A stretch of 64,000 nucleotides of DNA, from positions 124,001 to 188,000 of the forward strand of contig JADJGU010000003.1 of NCBI GenBank assembly GCA_016707885.1. Direction: 5' to 3'. Below, piece after piece: positions 55,230 through 63,129 of this stretch. The stretch's first letter is position 1. Each line of letters opens with the position of its first letter. The stretch is from Sphingomonadales bacterium (GTDB lineage: Bacteria; Pseudomonadota; Alphaproteobacteria; Sphingomonadales; Sphingomonadaceae). Made by a program: the position numbers and the translations under genes. The notes beneath the pieces were generated by a model. It saw only the letters and a list, made by a program, of their open reading frames with translations. It searched no databases and was not told the origin of the DNA.

Positions 55230-55712
55230 ATGATTGCCTATGATCTGATTTGCACGTCTGGCGCGCATCGGTTTGAAGGCTGGTTTGGCTCGTCAGCCGA
55301 TTACGATCAACAGAAGCTAAGTGGACTGCTTTCCTGCCCGGTGTGTGGCGATGCAGAAGTGCATAAGACGGTTATGGCGCCTAATGTTGGGCGCAAGGGA
55401 AATCAGGGCGATGTGCCAACTGTCCGAAATGAAGGTAATGAACCTGTTGTCGTTGCCAACATGCCGGAAATGCCAGCTGAAATGGTGGAGATGATTGGCA
55501 AGATTGCCCAGATGCAGGCCAAAATGTTGGAGAAATCGGACTGGGTTGGCGATCGCTTCGCCGATGAAGCGCGTGCCATCCATTATGGAGATGCGCCGGA
55601 GCGTATAATTCATGGCAGTGCAACGCTGGACGATGCGCGTGAGCTGCATGACGAAGGGATATCCGTCGCACCCTTGCCACTGCCGTTCGTTCCCCCTGAC
55701 GCCAAAAATTGA
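55230..55712 (+). CDS. DUF1178 protein with a zinc-ribbon-like CxxC
   Basis: This 160-residue protein belongs to DUF1178: it starts MIAYDLICTSGAHRFEGWFGSSADY, has SCPVCGDAEVHKTVMAP with a CxxC pair, and a helical C-terminus with VGDRFADEARAIHYGDAPERIIHG. These proteins are widespread in alphaproteobacteria and usually follow a carbon-nitrogen hydrolase or grxC gene; the function is unknown. Its stop codon lies within the promoter of the downstream tRNA gene. Confidence 0.9.
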   Translation: MIAYDLICTSGAHRFEGWFGSSADYDQQKLSGLLSCPVCGDAEVHKTVMAPNVGRKGNQGDVPTVRNEGNEPVVVANMPEMPAEMVEMIGKIAQMQAKMLEKSDWVGDRFADEARAIHYGDAPERIIHGSATLDDARELHDEGISVAPLPLPFVPPDAKN

Positions 55713-55737
55713 CGCTATCGAGCGGCGCGGCTAAGGC
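55709..55737 (+). promoter_or_regulatory. Promoter of tRNA-Arg(CCT)
   Basis: TTGACG (55709-55714), a 17-base spacer and TAAGGC (55732-55737) place the transcription start near 55744, four bases ahead of the tRNA. The -35 box overlaps the stop codon of the DUF1178 gene. The same TTGACGCTAT followed by a TAAG -10 occurs before pmbA. Confidence 0.7.
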
Positions 55738-55747
55738 CAGTAGCGGC

Positions 55748-55824
55748 GCACCCGTAGCTCAGCAGGATAGAGCATCAGATTCCTAATCTGGGGGCCACAG
55801 GTTCGAATCCTGTCGGGCGCACCA
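55748..55824 (+). tRNA. tRNA-Arg (anticodon CCT)
   Basis: Acceptor arms GCACCCG and CGGGCGC pair except for an A-C mismatch at position 3-70, then discriminator A and encoded CCA. The anticodon stem TCAGA/TCTGG encloses the loop TTCCTAA, giving anticodon CCT for AGG codons. The T-arm ACAGG/CCTGT encloses TTCGAAT. It differs from the ACG tRNA-Arg in the first part of the window. Confidence 0.95.
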
Positions 55825-55881
55825 ATTATCGACAAAGTTTTGGCGCTTTCTGCGAAGAAAGCGCGACCTTCCGAAACAGGA

Positions 55882-55920
55882 CAAAGAAAAGCCCGCCACA
55901 GCAAGCTGGGCGGGCTCTTT
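55882..55920 (-). terminator. Hairpin terminator, shared by the tRNA and lipoprotein genes
   Basis: AGCCCGCC (55890-55897) and GGCGGGCT (55909-55916) form a strong stem with an inner CAG/CTG extension. The minus strand continues TTTTCTTTG and the plus strand CTTTGATT. It lies between tRNA-Arg(CCT) and the convergent lipoprotein gene. Confidence 0.85.
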
Positions 55921-55940
55921 GATTGTGAATTTACGAAGCC

Positions 55941-56261
55941 TTACTTTGTAGCTTCCTTCGCGGCGTCGCCAGCAGCTTTGGCGGCATCGCCAGCCTTGGC
56001 AGCAGCATCACCAGCGGCCTCGGCGGCATCGCCAGCAGCTTCTTTCATGGTATCACCAGCTTTGGCAGCAGCGTCGCCTGCAGCGTCTGCTGCGCCTTCA
56101 GCCGCATCGACGGCTTCTTCAGCAGCCGCGTCAACGGCTTCACCGGTTGCTTCAACAGCTTCACCAGTTTCTTCAGCAGCCTTATCGGCTTCCTGACCGC
56201 CGCACGCGGCCAACGGCGCGAGCAAAATCGCAGCGACCGCGACTTTCGTAAACTTTTTCAT
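55941..56261 (-). CDS. Ala-rich lipoprotein with heptad-like repeats
   Basis: This 106-residue protein starts MKKFTKVAVAAILLAPLAAC with a lipobox cleaved before Cys20. The mature part is composed almost only of Ala, Asp, Glu, Gly and Lys, with repeated AAGDAAAKAGD-type units of about 11 residues, so it is probably a long helix or coiled coil anchored in a membrane. A strong GGAGGAAAG ribosome-binding site precedes it. It resembles small helical entericidin-adjacent and apolipophorin-like repeat lipoproteins but has no named function. Confidence 0.85.
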   Translation of the reverse strand: MKKFTKVAVAAILLAPLAACGGQEADKAAEETGEAVEATGEAVDAAAEEAVDAAEGAADAAGDAAAKAGDTMKEAAGDAAEAAGDAAAKAGDAAKAAGDAAKEATK

Positions 56262-56360
56262 GCAACTTTCCTCCCCGGATTGATTCCGGAAAGGCCAAGC
56301 TAATCCAGCGATATGCGGCGATGCAAGCGGAATCGAATGCACCTGACCGTCACGCAGAAG

Positions 56361-57899
56361 TTAGAGGCAAGCCTCCAGATAGGGCTGGTCAAAACCAAAT
56401 TGGCGCGCCTTTTCGAGCGTGTACGGACGGACGCTGCCCGAGACCCATTCACCCTGAATTTTGCCATCGGCATCTTCGTCGCGATATTCGAACTTGAACA
56501 GGTCTTGCGTTACGATGACGTCGCCTTCCATACCGATCACTTCGGTGATCTGGGTGGTGCGGCGCGAACCATCGCGCAGACGCTTCACCTGCACGATCAT
56601 GTCGACTGAGTCGGCGATCTGTTTTGAAATCGCCTCCTTCGGGATCTTGATGTCGCCCATCAGAATCATGTTTTCCATACGGCCAAGGCATTCGCGCGGG
56701 CTGTTGGAGTGGAGCGTACACATAGAGCCATCATGACCGGTGTTCATCGCGGCGAGAAGGTCGAAACATTCCGCGCCACGAATTTCGCCTAGAATGATGC
56801 GGTCAGGGCGCATACGTAGGGCGTTCTTGACAAGGTCACCGATGGTGATCGCACCATCGCCTTCAAGGTTCGGCGGGCGGGTTTCAAGCGGTAGCCAGTG
56901 CGGCTGTTGCAGGCGAAGTTCGGCGGCGTCTTCAATCGTCAGCACGCGTTCGCCCGGATCGATCATCTTCGACAAGGCATTGAGCATGGTCGTTTTACCC
57001 GAACCCGTACCTCCCGAGATGACGATGTTCATCCGGCTAGCCCCCGCAATTTTCAGCACAGTGGCCATGCCTTCGCTCATCGATCCAAAGCCCTTGAGCA
57101 TATCGATGGTAATCGGCTTTTCGGAGAATTTACGAATCGAGATCGCTGTGCCGCGCAAAGAAAGCGGCGGTACGATGACGTTCACACGGCTGCCGTCTTT
57201 CAAACGGGCGTCGGCGAGCGGCGTGGTCTGGTCGACGCGACGGCCGACCTGGTTCACAATACGTTGGGCAATCTGGAACAAATGTTCTTCGTCGCGGAAC
57301 TGGATACCCGAAAGCTGCAGCTTGCCCTTTTTTTCCACATAGGTCTGCATAGGGCCGTTGACCATGATATCCGAAATATCGGGATCGCTCAGTAGTTCTT
57401 CCAAAGGGCCGAAGCCCAAAAGTTCGTCGACGAGAACCTTTTCCAGCGCGAACTGTTCGCGGCGGTTCAGTGTCAGTTTGAGTTCGGCGAGCACCTCAAG
57501 GATGATGGGGCGAAACTCTTCGGTTAGCTCTTCTTTGTTGAGCGTCGCAGCAGCCTCGGGGTCCACGCGTTCGAGCAGGCGCGGCAGCACCTGTTCTTTG
57601 ATCTTGTGAACCGAGGCTTCAAACCCTTCGCCGCCCGCATTGACTTCCGCTGAACCGGCCGCACGCTCGGCAAGCCGTGTCATGGCGTCACTTTGAACCG
57701 GCTGCGGAGCGCCGCCGCCAGGATTCAGATCAAGCGATTCGATGGGCGGAAACTGCTCGCCGCCGGGAACTGCCGATGGTGCGGCAGGCTCTGCCCGTTG
57801 TGTAGAGGATGCTGGTGCACCGCCGCCGGACATCGGGCGGGCGACGCCGAAAGCAGGACGACTATTGTTCAATCCCGGTCGTTTGCCAAATGCGCTCAC
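56361..57899 (-). CDS. cpaF: Tad/Flp pilus assembly ATPase CpaF
   Basis: This 512-residue secretion-type ATPase powers assembly of Flp pili at the inner membrane. It has the Walker A motif GGTGSGKTT (about residues 294-302), the Walker B-like DRIILGEIRGAECFDLL, the Asp box IEDAAELRL and the histidine box TGHDGSMCTLHSN. The N-terminal 90 residues are Pro/Gly/Ala-rich and less conserved. No other tad genes are beside it in this window; the Flp pilin genes lie about 4 kb away on the same strand. Confidence 0.95.
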   Translation of the reverse strand: MSAFGKRPGLNNSRPAFGVARPMSGGGAPASSTQRAEPAAPSAVPGGEQFPPIESLDLNPGGGAPQPVQSDAMTRLAERAAGSAEVNAGGEGFEASVHKIKEQVLPRLLERVDPEAAATLNKEELTEEFRPIILEVLAELKLTLNRREQFALEKVLVDELLGFGPLEELLSDPDISDIMVNGPMQTYVEKKGKLQLSGIQFRDEEHLFQIAQRIVNQVGRRVDQTTPLADARLKDGSRVNVIVPPLSLRGTAISIRKFSEKPITIDMLKGFGSMSEGMATVLKIAGASRMNIVISGGTGSGKTTMLNALSKMIDPGERVLTIEDAAELRLQQPHWLPLETRPPNLEGDGAITIGDLVKNALRMRPDRIILGEIRGAECFDLLAAMNTGHDGSMCTLHSNSPRECLGRMENMILMGDIKIPKEAISKQIADSVDMIVQVKRLRDGSRRTTQITEVIGMEGDVIVTQDLFKFEYRDEDADGKIQGEWVSGSVRPYTLEKARQFGFDQPYLEACL

Positions 57900-58107
57900 T
57901 GGAACCCCATATGCTGTTGCGAGTTTCTTTCGAGCCAGCGTGGTATCCTGAAATGGTGAATAATTAGGTAATGGTGGACCTGTTGTAGCTGTGCATTAGG
58001 TCAGAACATTTGCTTCAATGCTGCCCGGATACCGGCTAGGGAAGGCCTTCATCCATCGCAAATCCGCATAATTTGCCAGTTGCGGTTTCCCACCATCGGA
58101 GTACTTC

Positions 58108-59001
58108 ATGCGTCACCAATCCGGCTTCACCCTTGCGCTTGCCGGGTTTGCGCTGCTGACTTGCGGCGATGCTACGATCAAATCGATGGCGGGTTTGTGG
58201 CCGGCACCTGCGATTGCCGCTTTGCGTTTTTCGATAGCTGTCCCGCTTTTGGCAACGTTTGTGATAGCTTCTCAAGGGCGTGCGGCTTTGCATGTGTCGA
58301 AACCGCTGATCCAGCTGGGCAGGGGCTTTTCCATTGCCGCATCATCAATGCTGTTTTTCATCAGCCTGTTTCTATTGCCATTGGCAGAGGCGACCGCGAT
58401 CGTCTTTGTCAGTCCGGTTATTACAGCGTTGCTCTCCGCCTTGTTGCTGCGCGAACATCTGCAGCGCTCTGCATGGCTGGCAACGGCGCTGGCTTTGGTC
58501 GGGGTTGCATTGGTGCTGCGTCCTAATCTGGCTGAGGCAGGCGCTGCCGCATTCCTTCCGCTGGTTGCCGCATTCTTTTTTGCAACCATGATGATTTTGA
58601 ATCGCCTCGCTGCGGGCACAGGATCGCCAATGGCCTTGCAATGGATATTGGCGACGGTTGCGGCGCCGATATTGATCATCGTTGCAACCGTAGGCCATAT
58701 GTCCGGGTTGCAGGCTTTCCAGATTGGTTGGCCTGATGCCAGCGTTGTTGCCAGATGTGCGATTGTCGCTGTGACGGCCAGTACGGCGCATTGGCTCATC
58801 TACCTCGGCACCACGCGCAGCACGGCCGCAGACGCGGCGCAAGCGGTGTATATACAGCTGCCCGTGGCGCTGCTGATTGACGCCTTGCTGTTTCGCCACT
58901 TCCCTGACGCGATGGCACTCGGCGGTTCCTTGCTGATTGTTTGCGCAGGCCTGCTCATGTGGCTAAACCAAAAGCGGACAATCGAGGGCATGAGGCCATG
59001 A
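58108..59001 (+). CDS. EamA/DMT-family transporter
   Basis: This 297-residue membrane protein has two EamA repeats (about residues 5-140 and 150-290) with some ten hydrophobic spans, for example SMLFFISLFLLPLAEATAI and LGGSLLIVCAGLLMWL. EamA proteins export or import small metabolites, and the substrate is not readable from sequence. The region upstream (57900-58107) shows no further gene. Its stop overlaps the next gene in ATGA. Confidence 0.9.
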   Translation: MRHQSGFTLALAGFALLTCGDATIKSMAGLWPAPAIAALRFSIAVPLLATFVIASQGRAALHVSKPLIQLGRGFSIAASSMLFFISLFLLPLAEATAIVFVSPVITALLSALLLREHLQRSAWLATALALVGVALVLRPNLAEAGAAAFLPLVAAFFFATMMILNRLAAGTGSPMALQWILATVAAPILIIVATVGHMSGLQAFQIGWPDASVVARCAIVAVTASTAHWLIYLGTTRSTAADAAQAVYIQLPVALLIDALLFRHFPDAMALGGSLLIVCAGLLMWLNQKRTIEGMRP

Positions 59002-59450
59002 AAAACATCTTCGCCGCATTGCTGTTGATAGCATCGGCACCAGCCATCTGCGACGACGCCAAAACGGACCTTCCAGCATGGATGACCGGTTCGTGGGAAC
59101 GGATTGAGGGCGAAAAATGGGCGGACGAGTTTTGGACGCCACCCAAGGCAGGGATCATGATTGGTGCCAGCCGGTCAGGACATGGCGAAAAACTCGGTTT
59201 CTGGGAGCATATGCGCATCGTGCGCGAAGCTGACGGCAAACTTGCTTTTTGGGCAATATCGGGTGACCAAAAGCCGGTGCGTTTTGCGGCTGTCAGATCG
59301 GATCAGAAAGAAGTCGTCTTCGAAAATCCGGCCCATGATTACCCGCAACGCATCCGCTACTGGCGCATGGACCGGAAACTGAACGCACAGATTTCGCTTT
59401 TGGATGGAAGCAAGGTGGTCGATTTTAGCTTTGAGATGATGGGGAATTGA
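58998..59450 (+). CDS. Secreted DUF6265-type protein
   Basis: This 150-residue exported protein has a signal peptide (MKNIFAALLLIASAPAICDD). The mature part fits the DUF6265-like pattern: LPAWMTGSWERIEGEKWADEFWTPPKAG, a later GASRSG, and ENPAHDYPQRIRYWR. The function is unknown. Its ATG overlaps the transporter stop by four bases, so it is co-transcribed with the EamA gene. Confidence 0.85.
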   Translation: MKNIFAALLLIASAPAICDDAKTDLPAWMTGSWERIEGEKWADEFWTPPKAGIMIGASRSGHGEKLGFWEHMRIVREADGKLAFWAISGDQKPVRFAAVRSDQKEVVFENPAHDYPQRIRYWRMDRKLNAQISLLDGSKVVDFSFEMMGN

Positions 59451-59523
59451 CGCACGTTGTATTGTCACTGACTAGCACATAAGAGGCCTCGCCTGAAATC
59501 GGGCGACGGGCTATTTATTAGCG

Positions 59524-60249
59524 ATGCACATCCTGCGAATTCGGTGTCTGGCGATTGGCTGTTTGTTGCCGATGTCGCCATTGGCCGCAGAAACCCCATC
59601 CTACGGGATTTTGCGATCTTGCATCGTGACAATGGACACCGGTGATGGAGAATGGATTGCGTCGCGCAATCTCACCGAACAAGACAATCATGTCGAGGTG
59701 TCGCGCGACAGTTTTCGCTGGGAACCCAAAGCGGCGATCGAGTTTCAGCCGGGTGCCATGCTAAAATGGAGCATCAATTACGATCAGCCCGATACAAAAG
59801 CGCGATTCAAGCCACCGGCGGATCGCGACATTGGCGTGCTGTTGTATTTCAATTTTGCTGCTCTGAAAGAACAAGGCGAGCCCCGCAAACCGGAAAATAG
59901 CTGGTTACATTTGTTTCGCTCGACGTACCCCGAGGAACGGCGGCTAGGTGCAACAAGCCTTGCGACAGACATGTGGTGGGACAAATTCCGGGATGGCAGC
60001 ATTTCGGGTAAGGCCTCGCTGCCATTGGACCATTTGCTCGCCTTCGGACAAGGCTATGATGCGCTGGCGTGGGACATTCAGTCTGCACCTGATCAATTTC
60101 GAGCGACGCAAAAACTGGCGAGGGGAATGTTGCCGATCGCCGCGATGCGTAACCGATTGGATGCCATCCCGAAATTGCGCAAAATGCTGGATAAAAAGAC
60201 TGCGCGTTACAAACAGGAATGCGACATTCCGCTCACTGTGACGCAATGA
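59524..60249 (+). CDS. Secreted protein of unknown function
   Basis: This 241-residue exported protein has a signal peptide (RIRCLAIGCLLPMSPLAAE). The mature protein carries one early and one late cysteine (RSCIVTMD, KQECDIP), is otherwise mixed in composition, and ends in a Lys/Arg-rich helix (DAIPKLRKMLDKKTARYK). I do not recognise a domain. It is followed by the terminator shared with the atp operon. Confidence 0.7.
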   Translation: MHILRIRCLAIGCLLPMSPLAAETPSYGILRSCIVTMDTGDGEWIASRNLTEQDNHVEVSRDSFRWEPKAAIEFQPGAMLKWSINYDQPDTKARFKPPADRDIGVLLYFNFAALKEQGEPRKPENSWLHLFRSTYPEERRLGATSLATDMWWDKFRDGSISGKASLPLDHLLAFGQGYDALAWDIQSAPDQFRATQKLARGMLPIAAMRNRLDAIPKLRKMLDKKTARYKQECDIPLTVTQ

Positions 60250-60281
60250 AAAAGGCCTGCCGTTCAATCGAATGCAGGCCT
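60248..60281 (-). terminator. Terminator of the atp operon (bidirectional)
   Basis: AGGCCTGC (60253-60260) and GCAGGCCT (60274-60281) form an eight-pair stem; on the minus strand it is followed by TTTTTC, after atpC. On the plus strand it follows the secreted-protein gene with a shorter T tract. Confidence 0.85.
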
Positions 60282-60315
60282 CTTATCGGCTGAAAATATT
60301 ACGATTGGGCCGGTG

Positions 60316-60570
60316 TCAGCCCAGCTTTTCAGCCAGGATCGTCAGGCCTTTTTCACTGACCTCTGCCACGCCACCATCGAGCGCGATGGTTTCGGGTGTT
60401 GCACCTTGGGTTTTGTAGATCGCCACTTCGCCGGCGCGCAGCGTGGAGACCATCGGGCTGTGCCCTTCGAGCACGCCGAAATCGCCCTCTGTACCGGGGA
60501 CGGTGACCATATAGACCTCTTCCGAGCGGACGAGGCGTTCAGGGGTGACGAGTTCGAAATTCAGTGCCAT
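60316..60570 (-). CDS. atpC: ATP synthase F1 epsilon subunit
   Basis: This 84-residue protein is the epsilon subunit of F1, part of the central stalk, and is shorter than most (about 130). It consists of the N-terminal beta-sandwich (MALNFELVTPERLVRSEEVYMV, FGVLEGHSPMVSTLRAG) without the C-terminal helical pair that regulates ATPase activity in other bacteria. That short form is usual in alphaproteobacteria. It is last in the order atpA-atpG-atpD-atpC. Confidence 0.96.
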   Translation of the reverse strand: MALNFELVTPERLVRSEEVYMVTVPGTEGDFGVLEGHSPMVSTLRAGEVAIYKTQGATPETIALDGGVAEVSEKGLTILAEKLG

Positions 60571-60586
60571 GTTTTTTCTATCCTTA

Positions 60587-60608
60587 CCCCTCCCGCAAGC
60601 GGGAGGGG
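60587..60608. repeat. Perfect palindrome CCCCTCCCGC-AA-GCGGGAGGGG between atpD and atpC
   Basis: Ten-base arms with only two bases between them form a perfect hairpin in the 48-base atpD-atpC gap. The sequence is close to the CCCCTCCCGCTTGCGGGAGGGG element dispersed in sphingomonad genomes (from memory). It could lower read-through to atpC or stabilise upstream mRNA. Confidence 0.7.
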
Positions 60609-60618
60609 CCGAGGTAAA

Positions 60619-62211
60619 TCAAGCCGCTTCAGCAGCCAGTTTCTTGCCCTTTTCGACGGCTTCGTCGATGCCGCCGACCATGTAGAAGGCAGCTTCGGGC
60701 AGGTGGTCATATTCGCCGTCGACGACAGCCTTGAACGACTTCACGGTGTCTTCGATCTGCACGAACTTGCCCGGAATGCCGGTGAAGACTTCGGCGACGT
60801 GGAACGGCTGCGACAGGAAGCGCTGGATCTTGCGCGCACGGCTGACGACCAGCTTGTCGTCTTCCGACAGCTCGTCCATGCCGAGAATGGCGATGATATC
60901 CTGCAACGACTTGTACTTCTGCAGCGTTTCCTGAACGCGGCGGGCAGTGTCATAATGCTCTTCGCCCACGACCGAAGCGGTCAGAACGCGGCTGGTCGAA
61001 TCGAGCGGGTCAACCGCCGGATAGATGCCGAGTTCCGAAATCGCACGGTTGAGAACGGTCGTTGCGTCCAAGTGGGCGAACGAAGTTGCAGGGGCAGGGT
61101 CGGTCAAGTCGTCCGCGGGGACGTAAATGGCCTGAACCGAGGTGATCGAACCCTTGTTGGTCGAAGTGATGCGTTCCTGCAGCTGGCCCATGTCGGTGGC
61201 CAGCGTCGGCTGATAGCCCACAGCCGAAGGAATACGGCCGAGAAGCGCCGACACTTCCGAACCCGCCTGGGTGAAGCGGAAGATGTTGTCGACGAAGAAC
61301 AAAACGTCCTGGCCTTCCTGGTCGCGGAAATATTCTGCGATGGTCAGGCCCGACAGAGCCACACGAGCGCGAGCACCCGGGGGTTCGTTCATCTGGCCGA
61401 ACACCAGCGCAACCTTCGAACCATCGGGGGTCGGGTTGCCATCCTTGTCCTTGGCGATAACGCCGGCGTCGAGGAATTCGTGGTAAAGGTCGTTCCCTTC
61501 GCGGGTACGTTCACCCACGCCGGCGAACACCGAAGTACCGCCATGGCCCTTCGCGATGTTGTTGATCAGTTCCTGAATAAGAACGGTCTTGCCGACGCCG
61601 GCACCGCCGAACAGACCAATCTTGCCGCCCTTTGCATAGGGTGCGAGCAAGTCGATCACCTTGATACCGGTGACGAGAATTTCGGTTTCGGTCGACTGGT
61701 CGACAAACAGCGGCGCTTCTGCGTGGATCGGTGCGCGCAGTTCGGTGGCAACCGGACCCTGCTCGTCAATCGGCTCACCGACCACGTTCAGAATGCGGCC
61801 GAGCGTTGCGGGGCCGACGGGAACCGAAATCTGCGCGCCGGTGGAACGCACGGGCTGACCACGGGTCAAGCCGTCGGTCGAGTCCATCGCGATGGTGCGC
61901 ACGGTGTTTTCACCCAGATGCTGCGCGACTTCGAGGACAAGGCGGTTGCCATTATTGTCGGTTTCAAGCGCCGACAGAATGGCGGGCAGGGTGCCGGTGA
62001 AGCTGACGTCGACGACAGCGCCGATAACCTGCGAAACGCGACCGGTTGCACCAGCGACGTTCAGCTTGGTTGCGCCGCTTGCCTTGGCAGCAGGGGCTTT
62101 CTTTGCCGGTGCCTTGGCAGCAGCCTTTGGCGCAGCCTTTGCAGCGGCAGGCTTTGCGGCGGCCTTGGATGCGGCGGCCTTAGCAGCGGTTTTCTTCGGG
62201 GCGGTTGCCAT
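60619..62211 (-). CDS. atpD: ATP synthase F1 beta subunit with a Lys/Ala-rich N-terminal extension
   Basis: The catalytic F1 subunit makes ATP from ADP and phosphate. Motifs are the Walker A GGAGVGKTVLIQEL, DVLFFVDNIFRFTQAGSEVSALL and GRIPSAVGYQPTLATDMG. The protein is 530 residues long against about 470-480 for typical AtpD. The excess is an N-terminal tail of about 46 residues (MATAPKKTAAKAAASKAAAK...) before the normal start region GRVSQVIGAVVDVSF. The tail looks like the basic tails of histone-H1-like proteins. Confidence 0.97.
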   Translation of the reverse strand: MATAPKKTAAKAAASKAAAKPAAAKAAPKAAAKAPAKKAPAAKASGATKLNVAGATGRVSQVIGAVVDVSFTGTLPAILSALETDNNGNRLVLEVAQHLGENTVRTIAMDSTDGLTRGQPVRSTGAQISVPVGPATLGRILNVVGEPIDEQGPVATELRAPIHAEAPLFVDQSTETEILVTGIKVIDLLAPYAKGGKIGLFGGAGVGKTVLIQELINNIAKGHGGTSVFAGVGERTREGNDLYHEFLDAGVIAKDKDGNPTPDGSKVALVFGQMNEPPGARARVALSGLTIAEYFRDQEGQDVLFFVDNIFRFTQAGSEVSALLGRIPSAVGYQPTLATDMGQLQERITSTNKGSITSVQAIYVPADDLTDPAPATSFAHLDATTVLNRAISELGIYPAVDPLDSTSRVLTASVVGEEHYDTARRVQETLQKYKSLQDIIAILGMDELSEDDKLVVSRARKIQRFLSQPFHVAEVFTGIPGKFVQIEDTVKSFKAVVDGEYDHLPEAAFYMVGGIDEAVEKGKKLAAEAA

Positions 62212-62238
62212 GTCTGTCTTCCTTGCCTTTGGGATATC

Positions 62239-63117
62239 TTAGAGCGCTTCGGCGCCCGAAATGATTTCAACGAGTTCGGTGGTGATCGCAGCCTGGCGGG
62301 TGCGGTTATACTGGATGGTCAGCTTGTTGATCATGTCGCCCGCATTGCGCGTGGCGTTGTCCATGGCTGTCATCTTCGAACCTTGTTCCGACGCCGCATT
62401 TTCGCGCTGGGCGCGCAGCAGCTGCACCGCAACATTGCGCGGCAACAGGTCGGCGAGGAGTTCTTCCTCATCGGGTTCATATTCGACCGAGGCCGATGCA
62501 CCGGCAGGCGCGTTGTCGTTCGACAAGGCAACCGGCATCAACTGCAATTCGGTCGGCTCCTGCGTCAGGACGCTGACAAATTTGTTGAAGAACAGGTGCG
62601 CGACATCGAATTCACCGGCTTCAAAGCGTGCGATCAGATCGTCCGACCAGCTTTTGACGGCGTCATATCCGAGCTTGCCCAGATCGCCGGGCTCTACGCT
62701 TTCAACAATGTCATTGCGATAGAAACGGACCAGTCCGTCCTTCGCCTTCTTGCCGATGGTGTAGAATTTGACGGTCTTGCCCTGACCTTTCAACTCGTCA
62801 GCGCGCTTGCGGGCGAGGCGGACGATGTTGGTGTTGAACGCACCCGCCAGCCCTTTGTCGCTGGTGGCGACAACGAACAGATGGACGTCGTCCTTGCCCG
62901 TGCCAGCGAGCAGCTTGGGCGATTGCGGGCCGACGGTGACCTTGGAGGCGATGGACGACACCACTTTCTCCAGCCGCTCGGCATAAGGGCGCGAGGCTTC
63001 AGCAGCCTCTTGCGCGCGCTTCAGCTTCGCGGCGGCGACCATCTTCATCGCCTTGGTGATCTTCTGGGTCGATTTGACCGAGTTGATCCGTATTTTGAGG
63101 GCCTTTAGGCTAGCCAT
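62239..63117 (-). CDS. atpG: ATP synthase F1 gamma subunit
   Basis: The 292-residue gamma subunit forms the rotating central shaft. The N-terminal helix MASLKALKIRINSVKSTQKITKAM and the C-terminal helix RNAGDMINKLTIQYNRTRQAAITTELVEIISGAEAL are conserved. A moderate insertion (ALSNDNAPAGASASVEYEPDEEELL) lies before the C-terminal helix, as in other sphingomonads. It starts 12 bases after the atpA stop on the minus strand. Confidence 0.97.
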   Translation of the reverse strand: MASLKALKIRINSVKSTQKITKAMKMVAAAKLKRAQEAAEASRPYAERLEKVVSSIASKVTVGPQSPKLLAGTGKDDVHLFVVATSDKGLAGAFNTNIVRLARKRADELKGQGKTVKFYTIGKKAKDGLVRFYRNDIVESVEPGDLGKLGYDAVKSWSDDLIARFEAGEFDVAHLFFNKFVSVLTQEPTELQLMPVALSNDNAPAGASASVEYEPDEEELLADLLPRNVAVQLLRAQRENAASEQGSKMTAMDNATRNAGDMINKLTIQYNRTRQAAITTELVEIISGAEAL

Positions 63118-63129
63118 CTAATTATCCGA

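Noticed and set aside
55840..56196. Ala/Ser-rich open frame on the plus strand opposite the lipoprotein
   Set aside because: It is the reverse reading of the repetitive Ala-rich lipoprotein codons and crosses the terminator.
60313..63108. Open frame of 931 codons on the plus strand opposite atpC, atpD and atpG
   Set aside because: It is antisense to three well-conserved genes and has no motifs or ribosome-binding site. Long antisense frames are a normal by-product of GC-rich codon bias.
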